Shown piece after piece: positions 8,828-18,700 of a stretch of DNA of 64,000 bases. The position numbers and the translations under genes were made by a program. This DNA comes from Mucilaginibacter inviolabilis (GTDB lineage: Bacteria > Bacteroidota > Bacteroidia > Sphingobacteriales > Sphingobacteriaceae), in contig NZ_JAANAT010000002.1 in NCBI RefSeq assembly GCF_011089895.1, forward strand, positions 310,001 through 374,000, read 5' to 3'. The notes beneath the pieces were generated by a model. It was not told where the DNA came from and did no database searches. It saw nothing but the letters and a program-made list of their open reading frames with translations. Position 1 is the first letter of the stretch. The number at the start of each line of letters is the position of its first letter.

Positions 8828-9703
8828 ATGAATAGCCTCTTAGGTTTCAAAATATTATTTATAATCAATCCCGGGTCTGGGTGCAAGGACATAGACTGGC
8901 ATACCATTATTAAAAACTTTTTTAAAACTTCCGATCATGCCATTGAATTATTTCAGCTAACCGTCCCCTGTCATCCCGAAAGCATTCAGGAAAAGATTAA
9001 GAGTTACCTACCGGATAAAGTTGTCGCTGTGGGTGGCGACGGAACGGTTAAAATGGTGGCGCAATATTTACAAGAAACGCAAATCCCGCTGGGTATTATA
9101 CCGGCAGGCTCTGCTAACGGCCTGGCGAAAGAACTGATGATACCGGAAGATCCCATCCAAGCCCTTGACGTCATTGTAACAGGCGGAACGAAGCGCGTAC
9201 ACCTTGTCAGAATCAATGATCATCTGTGTATCCATTTAAGCGATATAGGATTCAATGCATACATGATAAAAAAGTTCGACACCGGTAACGACCGCGGAAT
9301 GTGGGGCTATGTGAAAGCATCGTGGAAAGTCTTTTGGAATAAGCCCACCGTTCGCGTAACCATTCAGACCGATAGCACCTCTATCAAAAGGTATGCAGCA
9401 ATGATTGTGATCGCAAACGCGACCCGATATGGTACAGGGGCGTTGATCAACCCAATCGGCAGGCTGGATGATGAGGTTTTTGAGGTGATCATTCTCAAAA
9501 GGATTTCAATAGCTGAGATCTTTAAAATGATGATCACACACACGCCCTATGATTATAGAAAAACGGAGATCCTGCAAACCAAAACATTGTTTATTCAAAT
9601 GGAGAAAACCGCTCATTTTCAAGTTGACGGGGAATATTTAGGGGTCTTAAATCAAATCAGGGCACATATATTGCCAAATGCTTTGACGGTGATCATCCCT
9701 TAA
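8828..9703 (+). CDS. Diacylglycerol/sphingosine-type lipid kinase (DagK/YegS family)
   Basis: A 291-residue protein with the DAGK catalytic-domain signature: FIINPGSG at about residues 11-18 and the nucleotide-binding VGGDGTVK at about 67-74, then PAGSANGLAKE. The C-terminal half has the beta-sandwich seen in bacterial DagB/YegS enzymes, including FQVDGEYLG near the end. Predicted to phosphorylate diacylglycerol or a related lipid at the membrane. It follows the terminator at 8736, so it begins a new transcript. A phosphatidate-phosphatase-like App1 protein is encoded two genes downstream. Confidence 0.88.
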   Translation: MNSLLGFKILFIINPGSGCKDIDWHTIIKNFFKTSDHAIELFQLTVPCHPESIQEKIKSYLPDKVVAVGGDGTVKMVAQYLQETQIPLGIIPAGSANGLAKELMIPEDPIQALDVIVTGGTKRVHLVRINDHLCIHLSDIGFNAYMIKKFDTGNDRGMWGYVKASWKVFWNKPTVRVTIQTDSTSIKRYAAMIVIANATRYGTGALINPIGRLDDEVFEVIILKRISIAEIFKMMITHTPYDYRKTEILQTKTLFIQMEKTAHFQVDGEYLGVLNQIRAHILPNALTVIIP

Positions 9704-10124
9704 GCGTATTTTTAAACAATTCATGTTACTAGTAAAAATTAAAAATGATATGAACATACTTAAATTAATTGCCCATTACAAGCTTTATATTTCCTTATTA
9801 ATCGCGTTTGTTTTTTTGATGAGTCAATACAAACTGTCATGGCCCAGTTCTTTTTAGGATTACCTGGCTGGGGTATTCCATTAGCAGTTTGGCGCTTTCC
9901 TGGCTCCCGATCATGACAATGGCACAAGGCGATATAGGTAGGTGTTCTAAAAGTCAGGATTCCAACCGAATGCTGGTATTTGGATTTATTTTAACGCGAT
10001 TATTGTCGCACTAAATGCTGTATCGTTTCCGGATTGCGGCAAAAGAAACAGAGTTAGTGTTGTACGAAAAGTTTGCCATTTCCAAAACAAATCATTTTAA
10101 ACATGTTATTATTATTTCCACATT
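9704..10124 (+). pseudogene. Gene-free stretch with possible remnant of a small membrane protein
   Basis: No intact gene. From ATG 9750 a hydrophobic 35-codon frame ends at a TAG (9855-9857); an overlapping frame from 9839 continues with a Trp/Pro-rich stretch (LGLPGWGIPLAVWRFP), and a third frame near 9980-10100 gives YFNAIIVALNAVSF and then RIAAKETELVLYEKF. This looks like one small membrane-protein gene broken by frameshifts, but the family is not recognised. It may also be plain intergenic DNA. Confidence 0.3.
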
Positions 10125-11336
10125 ATGAAAAAATTTTATTTGTCTGTTGCGTTTGCTATCGCAGCTACCTTATTAGGGGTGGTTGTGCGATTGGCAGATC
10201 TGCACCCTCCTTCGATTATAGCTACTGTTGTTTTTTTTTTCGCATTGTTGGGTGCGGGCTTCCTGCTATCGTGGGGATTGGAATCCGCCGAGAAGTTTGT
10301 CGCGAAAGGCCTGGCCATTGCAGTATTAGCCCTGATCACAGTACTTCCCGAATATGCAGTAGATATCTATTATAGTTTTCAGGCAGGCCGTCATCCAGGG
10401 TCAGAATACGTGGGCTTTGCCGCTGCGAATATGACCGGTGCCAACCGGCTTTTAGTAGGATTGGCCTGGCCTGTAATTGTTCTACTCTACTGGTGGCAAA
10501 ATAAGAAAAACAGTGTAACACTGGGCAACTCGAATTTCAAGGAAATAGGGTTCTTATTTCTTGCAAGTATATATTCATTTTTCATCGTCCTGAAAAATAA
10601 AATTGATCTTTGGGACACCCTTATTCTCATTATTATCTACTTTATCTACTTATGGCAAACCGGTAAGGGATCTAATGAAGAGCAAGAAGCGGAAAAAGAA
10701 ATCGGGCCAGCCGCCGCTTTAACTAATTTGTCAAAGCAAAAGCAGTATATAATTATCACCGTTCTGGGTGTTTATGCCGCATTTGTTATTTTGTTATCAG
10801 CAGAACCATTTGCTGAATCGTTGATCGCTACAGGCGGGCAGTTGGGGCTAAATAAATTTTTGCTGATCCAGTGGCTGGCTCCGCTGGCTAGCGAGGCGCC
10901 AACAATTATAATAGCGATTCTACTAACCCTCGCCCTCAAACCGGAATCCGCCCTATCTGCACTGATCAGTGATAAGATTAATCAATGGACTTTGCTCGTT
11001 GGAATGATTCCGCTTGCTTATTCTATAGGCGGTGGAACATGGGGGCATTTACCCTTGGATGCCCGGCAAAGGGAGGAGTTTTTTTTAACCGCAAGCCAAT
11101 CGCTATTTGCCCTCTCTCTTTTATTGAATTTGAAATTTTCCCTTAAGAAAGCGCTATTACTGCTTTTTCTTTTTGCCGTCCAACTCTTAATTGCTTTTAT
11201 TTACCGGAACGACGAAATTACCACGATCCATTCGTTAACCTATCTCTCCTGGTTATATTTGATTTTAGCGTTAGCTACGGGCGTTCAGCAGCGAAAAGAA
11301 GTGATTAACTACGTTTTAAGTTTAAAAAGACCTTAA
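10125..11336 (+). CDS. CaCA-family sodium/calcium-exchanger-like membrane protein
   Basis: A 403-residue protein with about ten hydrophobic spans in two halves. Each half carries an alpha-repeat-like signature: the first has ITVLPEYAVD and then AANMTGANRLLVGLAWP (about residues 66-115), the second has APLASEAPTIIIAI followed later by NQWTLLVGMIPLAYSIG (about 250-310). These acidic and Asn/Gly-rich motifs form the ion site in Na+/Ca2+ and H+/Ca2+ exchangers. A hydrophilic loop (about 180-200) divides the halves. Predicted inner-membrane cation antiporter; the ion is not known. Confidence 0.8.
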   Translation: MKKFYLSVAFAIAATLLGVVVRLADLHPPSIIATVVFFFALLGAGFLLSWGLESAEKFVAKGLAIAVLALITVLPEYAVDIYYSFQAGRHPGSEYVGFAAANMTGANRLLVGLAWPVIVLLYWWQNKKNSVTLGNSNFKEIGFLFLASIYSFFIVLKNKIDLWDTLILIIIYFIYLWQTGKGSNEEQEAEKEIGPAAALTNLSKQKQYIIITVLGVYAAFVILLSAEPFAESLIATGGQLGLNKFLLIQWLAPLASEAPTIIIAILLTLALKPESALSALISDKINQWTLLVGMIPLAYSIGGGTWGHLPLDARQREEFFLTASQSLFALSLLLNLKFSLKKALLLLFLFAVQLLIAFIYRNDEITTIHSLTYLSWLYLILALATGVQQRKEVINYVLSLKRP

Positions 11337-11375
11337 TAAACCGGTAATTTAAAACAGCACACAATTGGTAGAAAA

Positions 11376-12359
11376 ATGAAAACAGGTAAAAATGAAAGAA
11401 GTGTTCGAATTTATGATGGGTATGGCTACACTGATAAGTTTTTTATATCTGGTCATGTTCTAGTAAAAAACAAAACCGCACTTCGTCCTTTTACCAACAA
11501 TCCGTTTTCAAATGCTTTTCAAATGCTAAAATTGTTCTCCGTTAAACCCTTAGCGAATGTGAGGGTTCAATTAATATGGAAGCATCACGAGCTGTACGCA
11601 ATAACCAGAAATGATGGTTTCTTTCTGTTTGAATGGCAATCAATTGCTAAAGTGACTTCCGGCTGGCATAAAGTTAAAATTAGTGTTTTAGATGAAAATG
11701 AAAACAAGCAGGTAACAGGTGAAGGTAGGATTTATGTACCTCATTCAACCCAATATGCTTTTATATCTGATATAGACGACACTATACTGGTTTCTCATTC
11801 TTCCTACCTTTTGAAGAAGCTAAAGACGCTGTTGACTAAGAACCCCTATTCAAGGAAAGTATTTGACGATGCAGTTGAACATTACCGTTTATTGTCTTTG
11901 TCGCACACCGATGGTTACCTAACAAATCCTTTTTTTTATATCTCAAGTAGTGAGTGGAACTTATATGACGACCTGAAACATTTTTTTGCTATCAATAAAC
12001 TGCCGCAAGGTATCCTCCTGTTAAACAATCTTACTTCATGGCACCGCCTTTTAAACAAACGCAAAGCTAAGCACGATGGAAAATTGATATGGATAATAAG
12101 GATATTAAATGATTTCGCAAATCAAAAGTTTGTCCTCTTGGGGGACAATTCTCAAAAGGACCCTATGATTTACGCTGCTATCGTAAAGAAACACCCGAAA
12201 CGCATCATTGCAGTGTATATTAGAAATATTAATCCCGCTAAAGAAAAATTTACAATGGATTTATTATCAGAAATCAAAAATCTTGGAATAGACACTTGTT
12301 TTTTTAAAGAAAATAGCGAAGCAATCTTACATTCAAAAAAAATTGGTCTCATTAATTAG
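11376..12359 (+). CDS. App1-type (DUF2183) phosphatase
   Basis: A 327-residue protein with an N-terminal beta-rich domain and a HAD-like catalytic core. The motif SDIDDT (nucleophile and acid near residues 132-135) is the DxDxT signature of App1-type phosphatidate phosphatases; YISSSEWNLYD and LLGDNSQKDPMIYA follow as later HAD motifs, in the DUF2183 order. No signal peptide or span is seen. Its A+T content looks higher than that of its neighbours, which could mean a different origin. In fungi App1 removes phosphate from phosphatidate; the bacterial substrate is unproven. A lipid kinase lies two genes upstream. Confidence 0.85.
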   Translation: MKTGKNERSVRIYDGYGYTDKFFISGHVLVKNKTALRPFTNNPFSNAFQMLKLFSVKPLANVRVQLIWKHHELYAITRNDGFFLFEWQSIAKVTSGWHKVKISVLDENENKQVTGEGRIYVPHSTQYAFISDIDDTILVSHSSYLLKKLKTLLTKNPYSRKVFDDAVEHYRLLSLSHTDGYLTNPFFYISSSEWNLYDDLKHFFAINKLPQGILLLNNLTSWHRLLNKRKAKHDGKLIWIIRILNDFANQKFVLLGDNSQKDPMIYAAIVKKHPKRIIAVYIRNINPAKEKFTMDLLSEIKNLGIDTCFFKENSEAILHSKKIGLIN

Positions 12360-12393
12360 TAAACGATTTTTTAATCCTTAATGTTTATCTGCT

Positions 12394-13203
12394 ATGGAAA
12401 AAGCTATTTTTTCAATACCCAAAATGGATTGCTCTGCCGAAGAGCAACTTGTCCGCATGAAGCTTGACGGCGACGAAGCTGTCAAAAAACTTGATTTTGA
12501 CCTGTCCGGACGCCAGCTTACTGTTTTTCACGAGGGCGATACAGGTGCTATTGATCAACAGCTGAGGGAACTGAATCTAGGTGCGAAGCTCTTGCAGACA
12601 ACAGATTTGGGCGAAGTCGACGTCGAACTTTCGCTACCAGGAGATACGGCTGCTGAAAGACGGCTGTTATGGATCGTATTTGCAATCAATTTTGGATTTT
12701 TTGTGCTAGAAATCGTAACTGGCTTTATTGCCGATTCTATGGGCTTGGTTGCCGATAGCCTGGATATGCTCGCTGATGCTTTCATCTTTGCAATGAGTTT
12801 ATTTGTTGTAGGTAAAGCAGTAAGCAGTAAAAAGAAGGTGGCCGCAGTAAGCGGTTATTTGCAGCTGGCCCTGGCCGTCTATGGGATGATCGAGGTCATA
12901 CGACGGTTTGCCGGCCATGACGAAACGCCCAACTATCAGATCATGATTGCTGTGTCTGCTTTTGCACTTGCAGGCAACGCCTTAACCCTGTATCTGTTAC
13001 ACAAGGCGAAAAACAAGGAAGCCCATATTCAAGCCGGTTCGATTTTTATATCAAACGATGTTGTTATCAACGCCGGTGTGATAGTGGCAGGTATCCTGGT
13101 ATATCTGGTTCACTCCAGAATCCCAGATCTTGTGATCGGCACCATTGTATTCGTCATTGTTGGTTTCGGCGCTTTCCGGATATTGAAACTTGCGAAACCC
13201 TGA
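12394..13203 (+). CDS. CDF-like cation transporter with N-terminal HMA-like domain
   Basis: A 269-residue protein. Residues 1-70 resemble a heavy-metal-associated domain, but the metal loop reads MDCSAEE, keeping only one of the two cysteines of the MxCxxC pattern. Residues about 85-268 form six spans of the cation-diffusion-facilitator type; VADSLDMLADAF carries the Dx3D ion-site pair and FISNDVVINAG supplies the later ligands. The long cytoplasmic C-terminal domain of classic CDF proteins is missing. Probably exports Zn2+, Co2+ or a similar ion. It lies between App1 and NAD synthetase genes on the same strand. Confidence 0.8.
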   Translation: MEKAIFSIPKMDCSAEEQLVRMKLDGDEAVKKLDFDLSGRQLTVFHEGDTGAIDQQLRELNLGAKLLQTTDLGEVDVELSLPGDTAAERRLLWIVFAINFGFFVLEIVTGFIADSMGLVADSLDMLADAFIFAMSLFVVGKAVSSKKKVAAVSGYLQLALAVYGMIEVIRRFAGHDETPNYQIMIAVSAFALAGNALTLYLLHKAKNKEAHIQAGSIFISNDVVINAGVIVAGILVYLVHSRIPDLVIGTIVFVIVGFGAFRILKLAKP

Positions 13204-13250
13204 GTATTGGCAATCAAATTAATGAGTGCTGACTTCAATTTACCTGCTTT

Positions 13251-14954
13251 ATGAAAATAGCAATAGTACAGCAAAACTACCACATTGGTAATTTCGAGCA
13301 TAATAGGAATAAGATAGTAAAGGCCATTGAAAAAGCAAAAAGCGATCAGGCAGACCTCGTCGTCTTTTCGGAATTATGTGTTTGTGGTTACCCACCGAGG
13401 GACTTTTTGGAATTCGATGACTTTATCGCAAATTGTTATGAGAGCATTGAACTGATCAAAGCGCATTCTAATGGCATTGGTGTAATAATCGGTTCTCCTC
13501 AGCGAAACCTTATACCCGAAGGAAAAGACTTGTTTAACTCGGCTGTTTTCCTACATGACAAGCAGATCATCGGTGTGGCGAACAAATCCTTGTTACCAAC
13601 CTATGACGTCTTTGATGAATATCGGTATTTTGAACCGTCCAACGAGTGGAAGGTCATTGAATTTAAAGGAGAGCGAATTGCCCTAACGATCTGCGAAGAT
13701 ATCTGGAATCTCACTGAAAATCCGTTATACCGGGTTTCCCCAATGGAGCTGTTGATCAGGGAAAATCCCACGCTATTGATAAATGTCACCGCTTCCCCCT
13801 TTGACTATGACCATGATGATGACCGAAAAGAGATCATCCTGGCAAATATCCAAAAATATCATATTCCCATCATTTACTGCAATACTGTCGGAGCGCAGAC
13901 TGAGCTTATTTTTGATGGCGGTAGTTTGGTTTTTGACAGATCAGGCAAGCTCTGCAAAGAACTCAAGTATTTTGAGGAAGATTACTACCTGGCCGTAACG
14001 GAAAACATCACCGATGCTCCAGCTGGCGAAGCAGATAAATATAAGTTTGTCGATGAGCGGGTAGCCAGGCTGAAAGAAAGCAATAAAGTGCTCACTTACT
14101 TAACCACCGACAAGAATATTTCACAGATCTATAACGCTCTTATTTTGGGCATCCGCGATTACTTCACCAAAATGGGTTTCTCGAAAGCTACACTCGGTGC
14201 AAGTGGCGGTATCGACAGTGCAGTGGTACAGGCATTAGCTGTAGCAGCCTTAGGAAAGGAAAATGTACACGTACTCCTCATGCCTTCCCAATATTCATCC
14301 GGCCATTCTATAGCCGATGCCGAGCAGCTGAGCCAAAACCTGGGCAATGCGTACGAGGTACTGGCCATAAAGGATATTTTTGATCAATATCTTACGACAC
14401 TGCTACCGGTATTTGAAGACCTGCCTTTCAGTATTGCAGAGGAAAATCTCCAGAGCCGGATACGGGGCAACCTTTTGATGGCCTTTGCGAATAAGTTTAG
14501 CTATATTCTTTTAAATACGTCTAACAAGAGCGAACTGGCTGTGGGGTACGGAACCTTATATGGGGACATGGCTGGGGGCATATCAATTTTAGGCGACCTT
14601 TATAAAACGCAGATTTTCGCGCTGGCAAAATTTATCAACCGCGGGGATAACATCATTCCTGAAAACATTTTAACAAAAGCGCCGTCGGCGGAGTTGCGTG
14701 AAGGCCAGAAAGATACGGATGCGCTTCCGGAATACGATGTATTGGATCGTGTTCTGTATGAGTACATTGAACGTAGAAGAGGACCGAAGGATATTATCAA
14801 TCTGGGATTTGAAATACCTGTCGTCGACCGTATTCTGAAGTTAGTCAATACAGCGGAATTTAAAAGGAATCAATTTTGCCCGATTCTGCGCGTTAGCCGA
14901 AAAGCTTTCGGGGTAGGCAGGCGGATGCCTATTGTAGGAAAATATTTGTCATAG
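13251..14954 (+). CDS. nadE: Glutamine-dependent NAD+ synthetase
   Basis: Two-domain enzyme making NAD+ from deamido-NAD+, ATP and glutamine. The N-terminal nitrilase domain shows the Glu-Lys-Cys triad in FSELCVCGYPP, NKSLLPTYDVFDE and LTICEDIWN. The C-terminal synthetase has the ATP PP-loop GASGGIDSAVVQA and the NKSELAVGYGTLYGDMAGG segment. Length 567 fits the family. A housekeeping enzyme inside a metal region is odd, but nothing suggests inactivity. It starts 47 bp after the CDF-like gene; a roughly 250-bp spacer with a promoter follows. Confidence 0.95.
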   Translation: MKIAIVQQNYHIGNFEHNRNKIVKAIEKAKSDQADLVVFSELCVCGYPPRDFLEFDDFIANCYESIELIKAHSNGIGVIIGSPQRNLIPEGKDLFNSAVFLHDKQIIGVANKSLLPTYDVFDEYRYFEPSNEWKVIEFKGERIALTICEDIWNLTENPLYRVSPMELLIRENPTLLINVTASPFDYDHDDDRKEIILANIQKYHIPIIYCNTVGAQTELIFDGGSLVFDRSGKLCKELKYFEEDYYLAVTENITDAPAGEADKYKFVDERVARLKESNKVLTYLTTDKNISQIYNALILGIRDYFTKMGFSKATLGASGGIDSAVVQALAVAALGKENVHVLLMPSQYSSGHSIADAEQLSQNLGNAYEVLAIKDIFDQYLTTLLPVFEDLPFSIAEENLQSRIRGNLLMAFANKFSYILLNTSNKSELAVGYGTLYGDMAGGISILGDLYKTQIFALAKFINRGDNIIPENILTKAPSAELREGQKDTDALPEYDVLDRVLYEYIERRRGPKDIINLGFEIPVVDRILKLVNTAEFKRNQFCPILRVSRKAFGVGRRMPIVGKYLS

Positions 14955-15170
14955 CAAATAGAGGGGACCTTTCTTAAGATCAAACATCATCAGTTGAAAC
15001 TTCGAGAAGCCATATTAACCATCGCTTCACTAACTATGTTACAGTTCTAATCTACTTTATTTGGTTGATTTTAATCTTTGTATCAATTTTAGGATCGAAG
15101 TACATCTATTTTATGTTAGCAAGTGGCGGGATGATATGAGTTTAGCACACTATTTGCTCTTTAAGTCGAA

Positions 15171-15202
15171 TTTGTATTTACTAATTTAGTTGTGTATTTT
15201 TG
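15171..15202 (+). promoter_or_regulatory. Promoter of the second efflux operon
   Basis: TTTG at 15171-15174 and TATTTTTG at 15195-15202 with a 20-base spacer match the Bacteroidota -33/-7 consensus. The predicted transcription start falls within a few bases of the ATG at 15209, so the first message would have almost no 5' leader. Position and match are seen; use is inferred. Confidence 0.65.
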
Positions 15203-15208
15203 CCAACA

Positions 15209-15523
15209 ATGAAATTTGGGAGTTTAGTTATGTGCGTTGTTATACTTGTGCTGGGCTTGATGCCTTGCAAAGATTCTAATGCCGCGTCTAAAATCTCAGC
15301 CAAAATAACTCTTGAACAAGGCCACGGAGAATCAAACCCGCTGCAAGATCATTGTTCCCCATTTTGTCAGTGTTCCTGCTGCAATACACCATCACTAACT
15401 GCTGTCACGCCCTTACTATTTTCTATACCAGGAGAGGTGTTGCATTTTTATCCTCATTTGCCGACATCTAAGATCAAAACCAGGAACATAGATATTTGGC
15501 AACCGCCCAAATTGATTTCTTAA
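15209..15523 (+). CDS. DUF6660-like small secreted Cys protein, second copy
   Basis: A 104-residue secreted protein beginning MKFGSLVM with a hydrophobic signal ending near LMPC, the cluster CSPFCQCSCC (five cysteines) and a C-terminal IWQPPKLIS. The ATG at 15209 is preferred over an upstream in-frame TTG at 15200, which lies inside the -7 element. Paralogue of the gene at 2077 but with the full Cys cluster. It opens the second efflux operon. The family (DUF6660-like) is typical of Bacteroidota metal loci; molecular role unknown. Confidence 0.75.
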   Translation: MKFGSLVMCVVILVLGLMPCKDSNAASKISAKITLEQGHGESNPLQDHCSPFCQCSCCNTPSLTAVTPLLFSIPGEVLHFYPHLPTSKIKTRNIDIWQPPKLIS

Positions 15524-15536
15524 AATTTCGCTTCTT

Positions 15537-15557
15537 TCTCATGCAAAATACATGAGA
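15537..15557 (+). promoter_or_regulatory. Intercistronic hairpin in efflux module 2
   Basis: TCTCATG and CATGAGA form a 7-bp perfect stem around a 7-base A-rich loop, followed by a T-rich stretch. It holds the same place as the hairpin at 2411-2428 but has another sequence. Confidence 0.4.
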
Positions 15558-15585
15558 TTCCTATTTTTCAATTTATTAATCAGGT

Positions 15586-15771
15586 ATGGCTCGAAAAAAA
15601 AGAGCAATGCCAAACAAGCACCGTGTAGTTTACTACGGTCGAAAGACTAGACCTAAACCGACTTGGATGCGCGTTATCAGAATTATTTCACTGATCATTA
15701 TTGTGATCGTGATGGTTCTGGCCATTATAGGCATTGCTATGAAATATTACCATATGGTAACTAAGCATTAA
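15586..15771 (+). CDS. 61-aa single-span membrane peptide of the efflux module, second copy
   Basis: Paralogue of the peptide at 2461: same length, same start MARKKRAMPNK, a basic region to about residue 28, one span (about 30-53) and the tail YYHMVTKH. Conservation is strongest at the two ends and in the WMRV(L/I)RIIS segment before the span, arguing that the peptide itself is under selection. It ends 8 bp before czcA. Family not recognised. Confidence 0.75.
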   Translation: MARKKRAMPNKHRVVYYGRKTRPKPTWMRVIRIISLIIIVIVMVLAIIGIAMKYYHMVTKH

Positions 15772-15779
15772 AAATTCTC

Positions 15780-18700
15780 ATGTTAAATAAAATAATTAAT
15801 TTTTCCATCAACAATAAGCTGGTCATCGGGCTATTTACGCTCGCCCTGATCGGATGGGGTATTTATTCCCTCAAGCAACTTCCCATAGATGCCGTTCCGG
15901 ATATCACCAATAACCAGGTCCAGGTTATCACCCTCAGCCCCTCGCTGGCTACGCAGGAAGTTGAACGACTTATATCTTACCCTGTCGAACAGACCATGGC
16001 GACGATCCCCGAAATTGAGCAGGTACGTTCGCTATCCCGGTTCGGCCTTTCGGTGGTGACCATCGTTTTTCACGATAAGGTCGATATTTATTGGGCCCGG
16101 CAGCAGGTTAATGAAAAACTGTCCGAAGCGAAAAACAATATTCCGGCAGGTTTAGGTAATCCGGAAATATCACCGATCTCTACCGGACTCGGGGAGATCT
16201 ACCAATACGTGATCCATGCCAAGCCGGGTTATGAAAAGAAGTATGACGCGCGTGAGCTGCGCAGTATCCAGGACTGGATCGTCCGCCGGCAGCTGCTTGG
16301 AACGCCCGGAATTGCAGAAGTGAACAGTTTTGGCGGTTTATTGAAGCAATATGAAATCGCTCTTGATCCGGATAAACTGCGCAGTCTTAACTTAAGCATC
16401 AGCGACGTATTCAATGCCCTGGAACAAAATAACCAAAATACAGGCGGAGCTTATATAGACAAAAAACCAAATGCTTACTTTATTCGGAGTGAAGGGCTGG
16501 TTGGTACGATTGATGATATCAATAAGATCGTAGTCAGGAACAATGCAAATGGTTTACCTGTACTCATTAGAAATATCGCTACCGTCGGGATCAGCAATTC
16601 CATACGTTATGGTGCATTAACCCGGTCTACAGCTAATAGTGAAGGAGAAGCTGTCGGCGGCATTGTCATGATGCTGAAGGGCGCTAACGCCAATAATGTA
16701 GTTAAGCAGGTTAAAGAAAAGATCGCGCGTATTAACAAAACCCTGCCGGAGGGCGTGACCGTAGAGCCGTTTCTTGACCGTAGCGCATTGGTTGATCGTG
16801 CGATAGGCACCGTCGCAAGAAATCTTATCGAAGGAGCACTGATCGTTATTTTCGTGCTGGTGATATTCCTGGGAAACATCAGGGCAGGATTGGTCGTTGC
16901 CTCCGTCATTCCCCTGGCCATGCTTTTTGCCATCTGTCTGATGAACGTCTTTGGGGTCTCAGGAAACCTGATGAGCCTCGGTGCGATCGACTTTGGTTTG
17001 ATCGTTGACGGGGCGGTGATCATTGTCGAAGCGACGATGCATATGCTGGCGATAAACAATCCCGGACGCCCTTTTACACAAAAGGAAATGGACGAGCAGG
17101 TGGAGCAGTCTGCCGGAAGAATGATGAGCGCAGCTGCATTTGGTCAGATCATTATTCTGATCGTCTATCTTCCTATCCTGGCCCTTGTAGGAATTGAAGG
17201 CAAAATGTTTGGGCCTATGGCGCAAACCGTATCGTTTGCCATCCTTGGCGCATTCTTGCTTTCGTTGACCTACGTGCCCATGGTTTCGTCATTGGCGTTA
17301 AGTAAAAAGCAAAGCCATAAAAAGAATTTTTCCGACCGGATGATGGACGCTATTCACCGCCGTTATTTGCCATTGATCAAAGGCGCGCTTAACAAACGGT
17401 TGATCGTTGTCGGCAGCTCGGTTGCTTTGCTCATCGTCAGCATATTCATCTTTACCCGTATGGGCGGTGAGTTTATTCCAACACTGGAGGAAGGGGATTT
17501 TGCAGTAGAGACACGGTTATTGACCGGCAGCTCACTGACGCAAACGATTGACAAAGTAAACCAGGCTTCGCAGATACTGGTAAAAAAATTCCCAGAAGTT
17601 AAAGAGGTGATCGGAAAGATCGGAGCAGCAGAGATCCCGACTGATCCCATGCCCATGGATGCCTGCGATCTTACCGTTATTCTGAAGGATAAAAAAGAAT
17701 GGACCACAACCCACAGCCGGGAAGAATTAGCTAATCTTATGGCAGAGTCTTTAGAGCAGGTTCCGGGTGTCACGTTCGGCTTTTCACAACCTATCCAGTT
17801 ACGTTCCAACGAGCTCATCTCAGGTGTGCGGCAGGACATCGGCATTAAAATATTTGGTGATGACCTTGACGGGCTAACTGACCTTTCCAGGAAAATTGGC
17901 AAGATCGTAAGTTCTGTTCAGGGAGCTAAAGATGTTTATTTGGAACAGGCAACCGGCCTGCCACAGATCGTAGTTAAAATTAACCGGGATAAGGTCGCCC
18001 AATACGGCCTGAGCATTGGCACCGTTAACCAGGCACTTAATACCGCCTTTGCCGGTCAGTCGGCCGGTTTGGTCTATGAAGGTGAAAAACGCTATGATAT
18101 GGTGGTTCGCCTTTCCCTGGCCAATCGCCAGGGTATCGATGATGTCAAGAACTTATACGTAAGTGCTCCGAACGGGAATCAGGTACCCATGGAACAATTA
18201 GCGGATGTATCGTTTGAGATCGGGCCTAACCAAATCCAGCGGGAAGATACGAAAAGACGCATTATCGTCGGGCTGAATGTCCGTGGCCGCGATATTCAAA
18301 GTGTCGTTACCGAGATCCAACAGAAGATAGATCAGCAGATCAAATTACCCCCTGGATATTATGTTACTTACGGCGGCCAGTTTGAGAACCTTAAAGAAGC
18401 GACCAAGCGCCTTTCGGTAGCTGTACCAGTGGCGTTATTACTGATCGTTTTGCTGCTTTATTTTTCATTCGGTTCATTCAACCAGTCTTTGCTTATTTTC
18501 TCGGCTATTCCAATGGCTGCCATCGGCGGTATCTTTGCCCTGCTTATCAGGGGGATGCCGTTCAGCATCTCAGCAGGCGTTGGTTTTATTGCCTTGTTCG
18601 GTGTGGCTGTATTGAATGGTATCGTACTGATCACGGAGTTTAACCGCCTGAAAAAATCGGGCAAGAACGATTTGAAGGCTATTGTTCTGGAAGGCACTGA

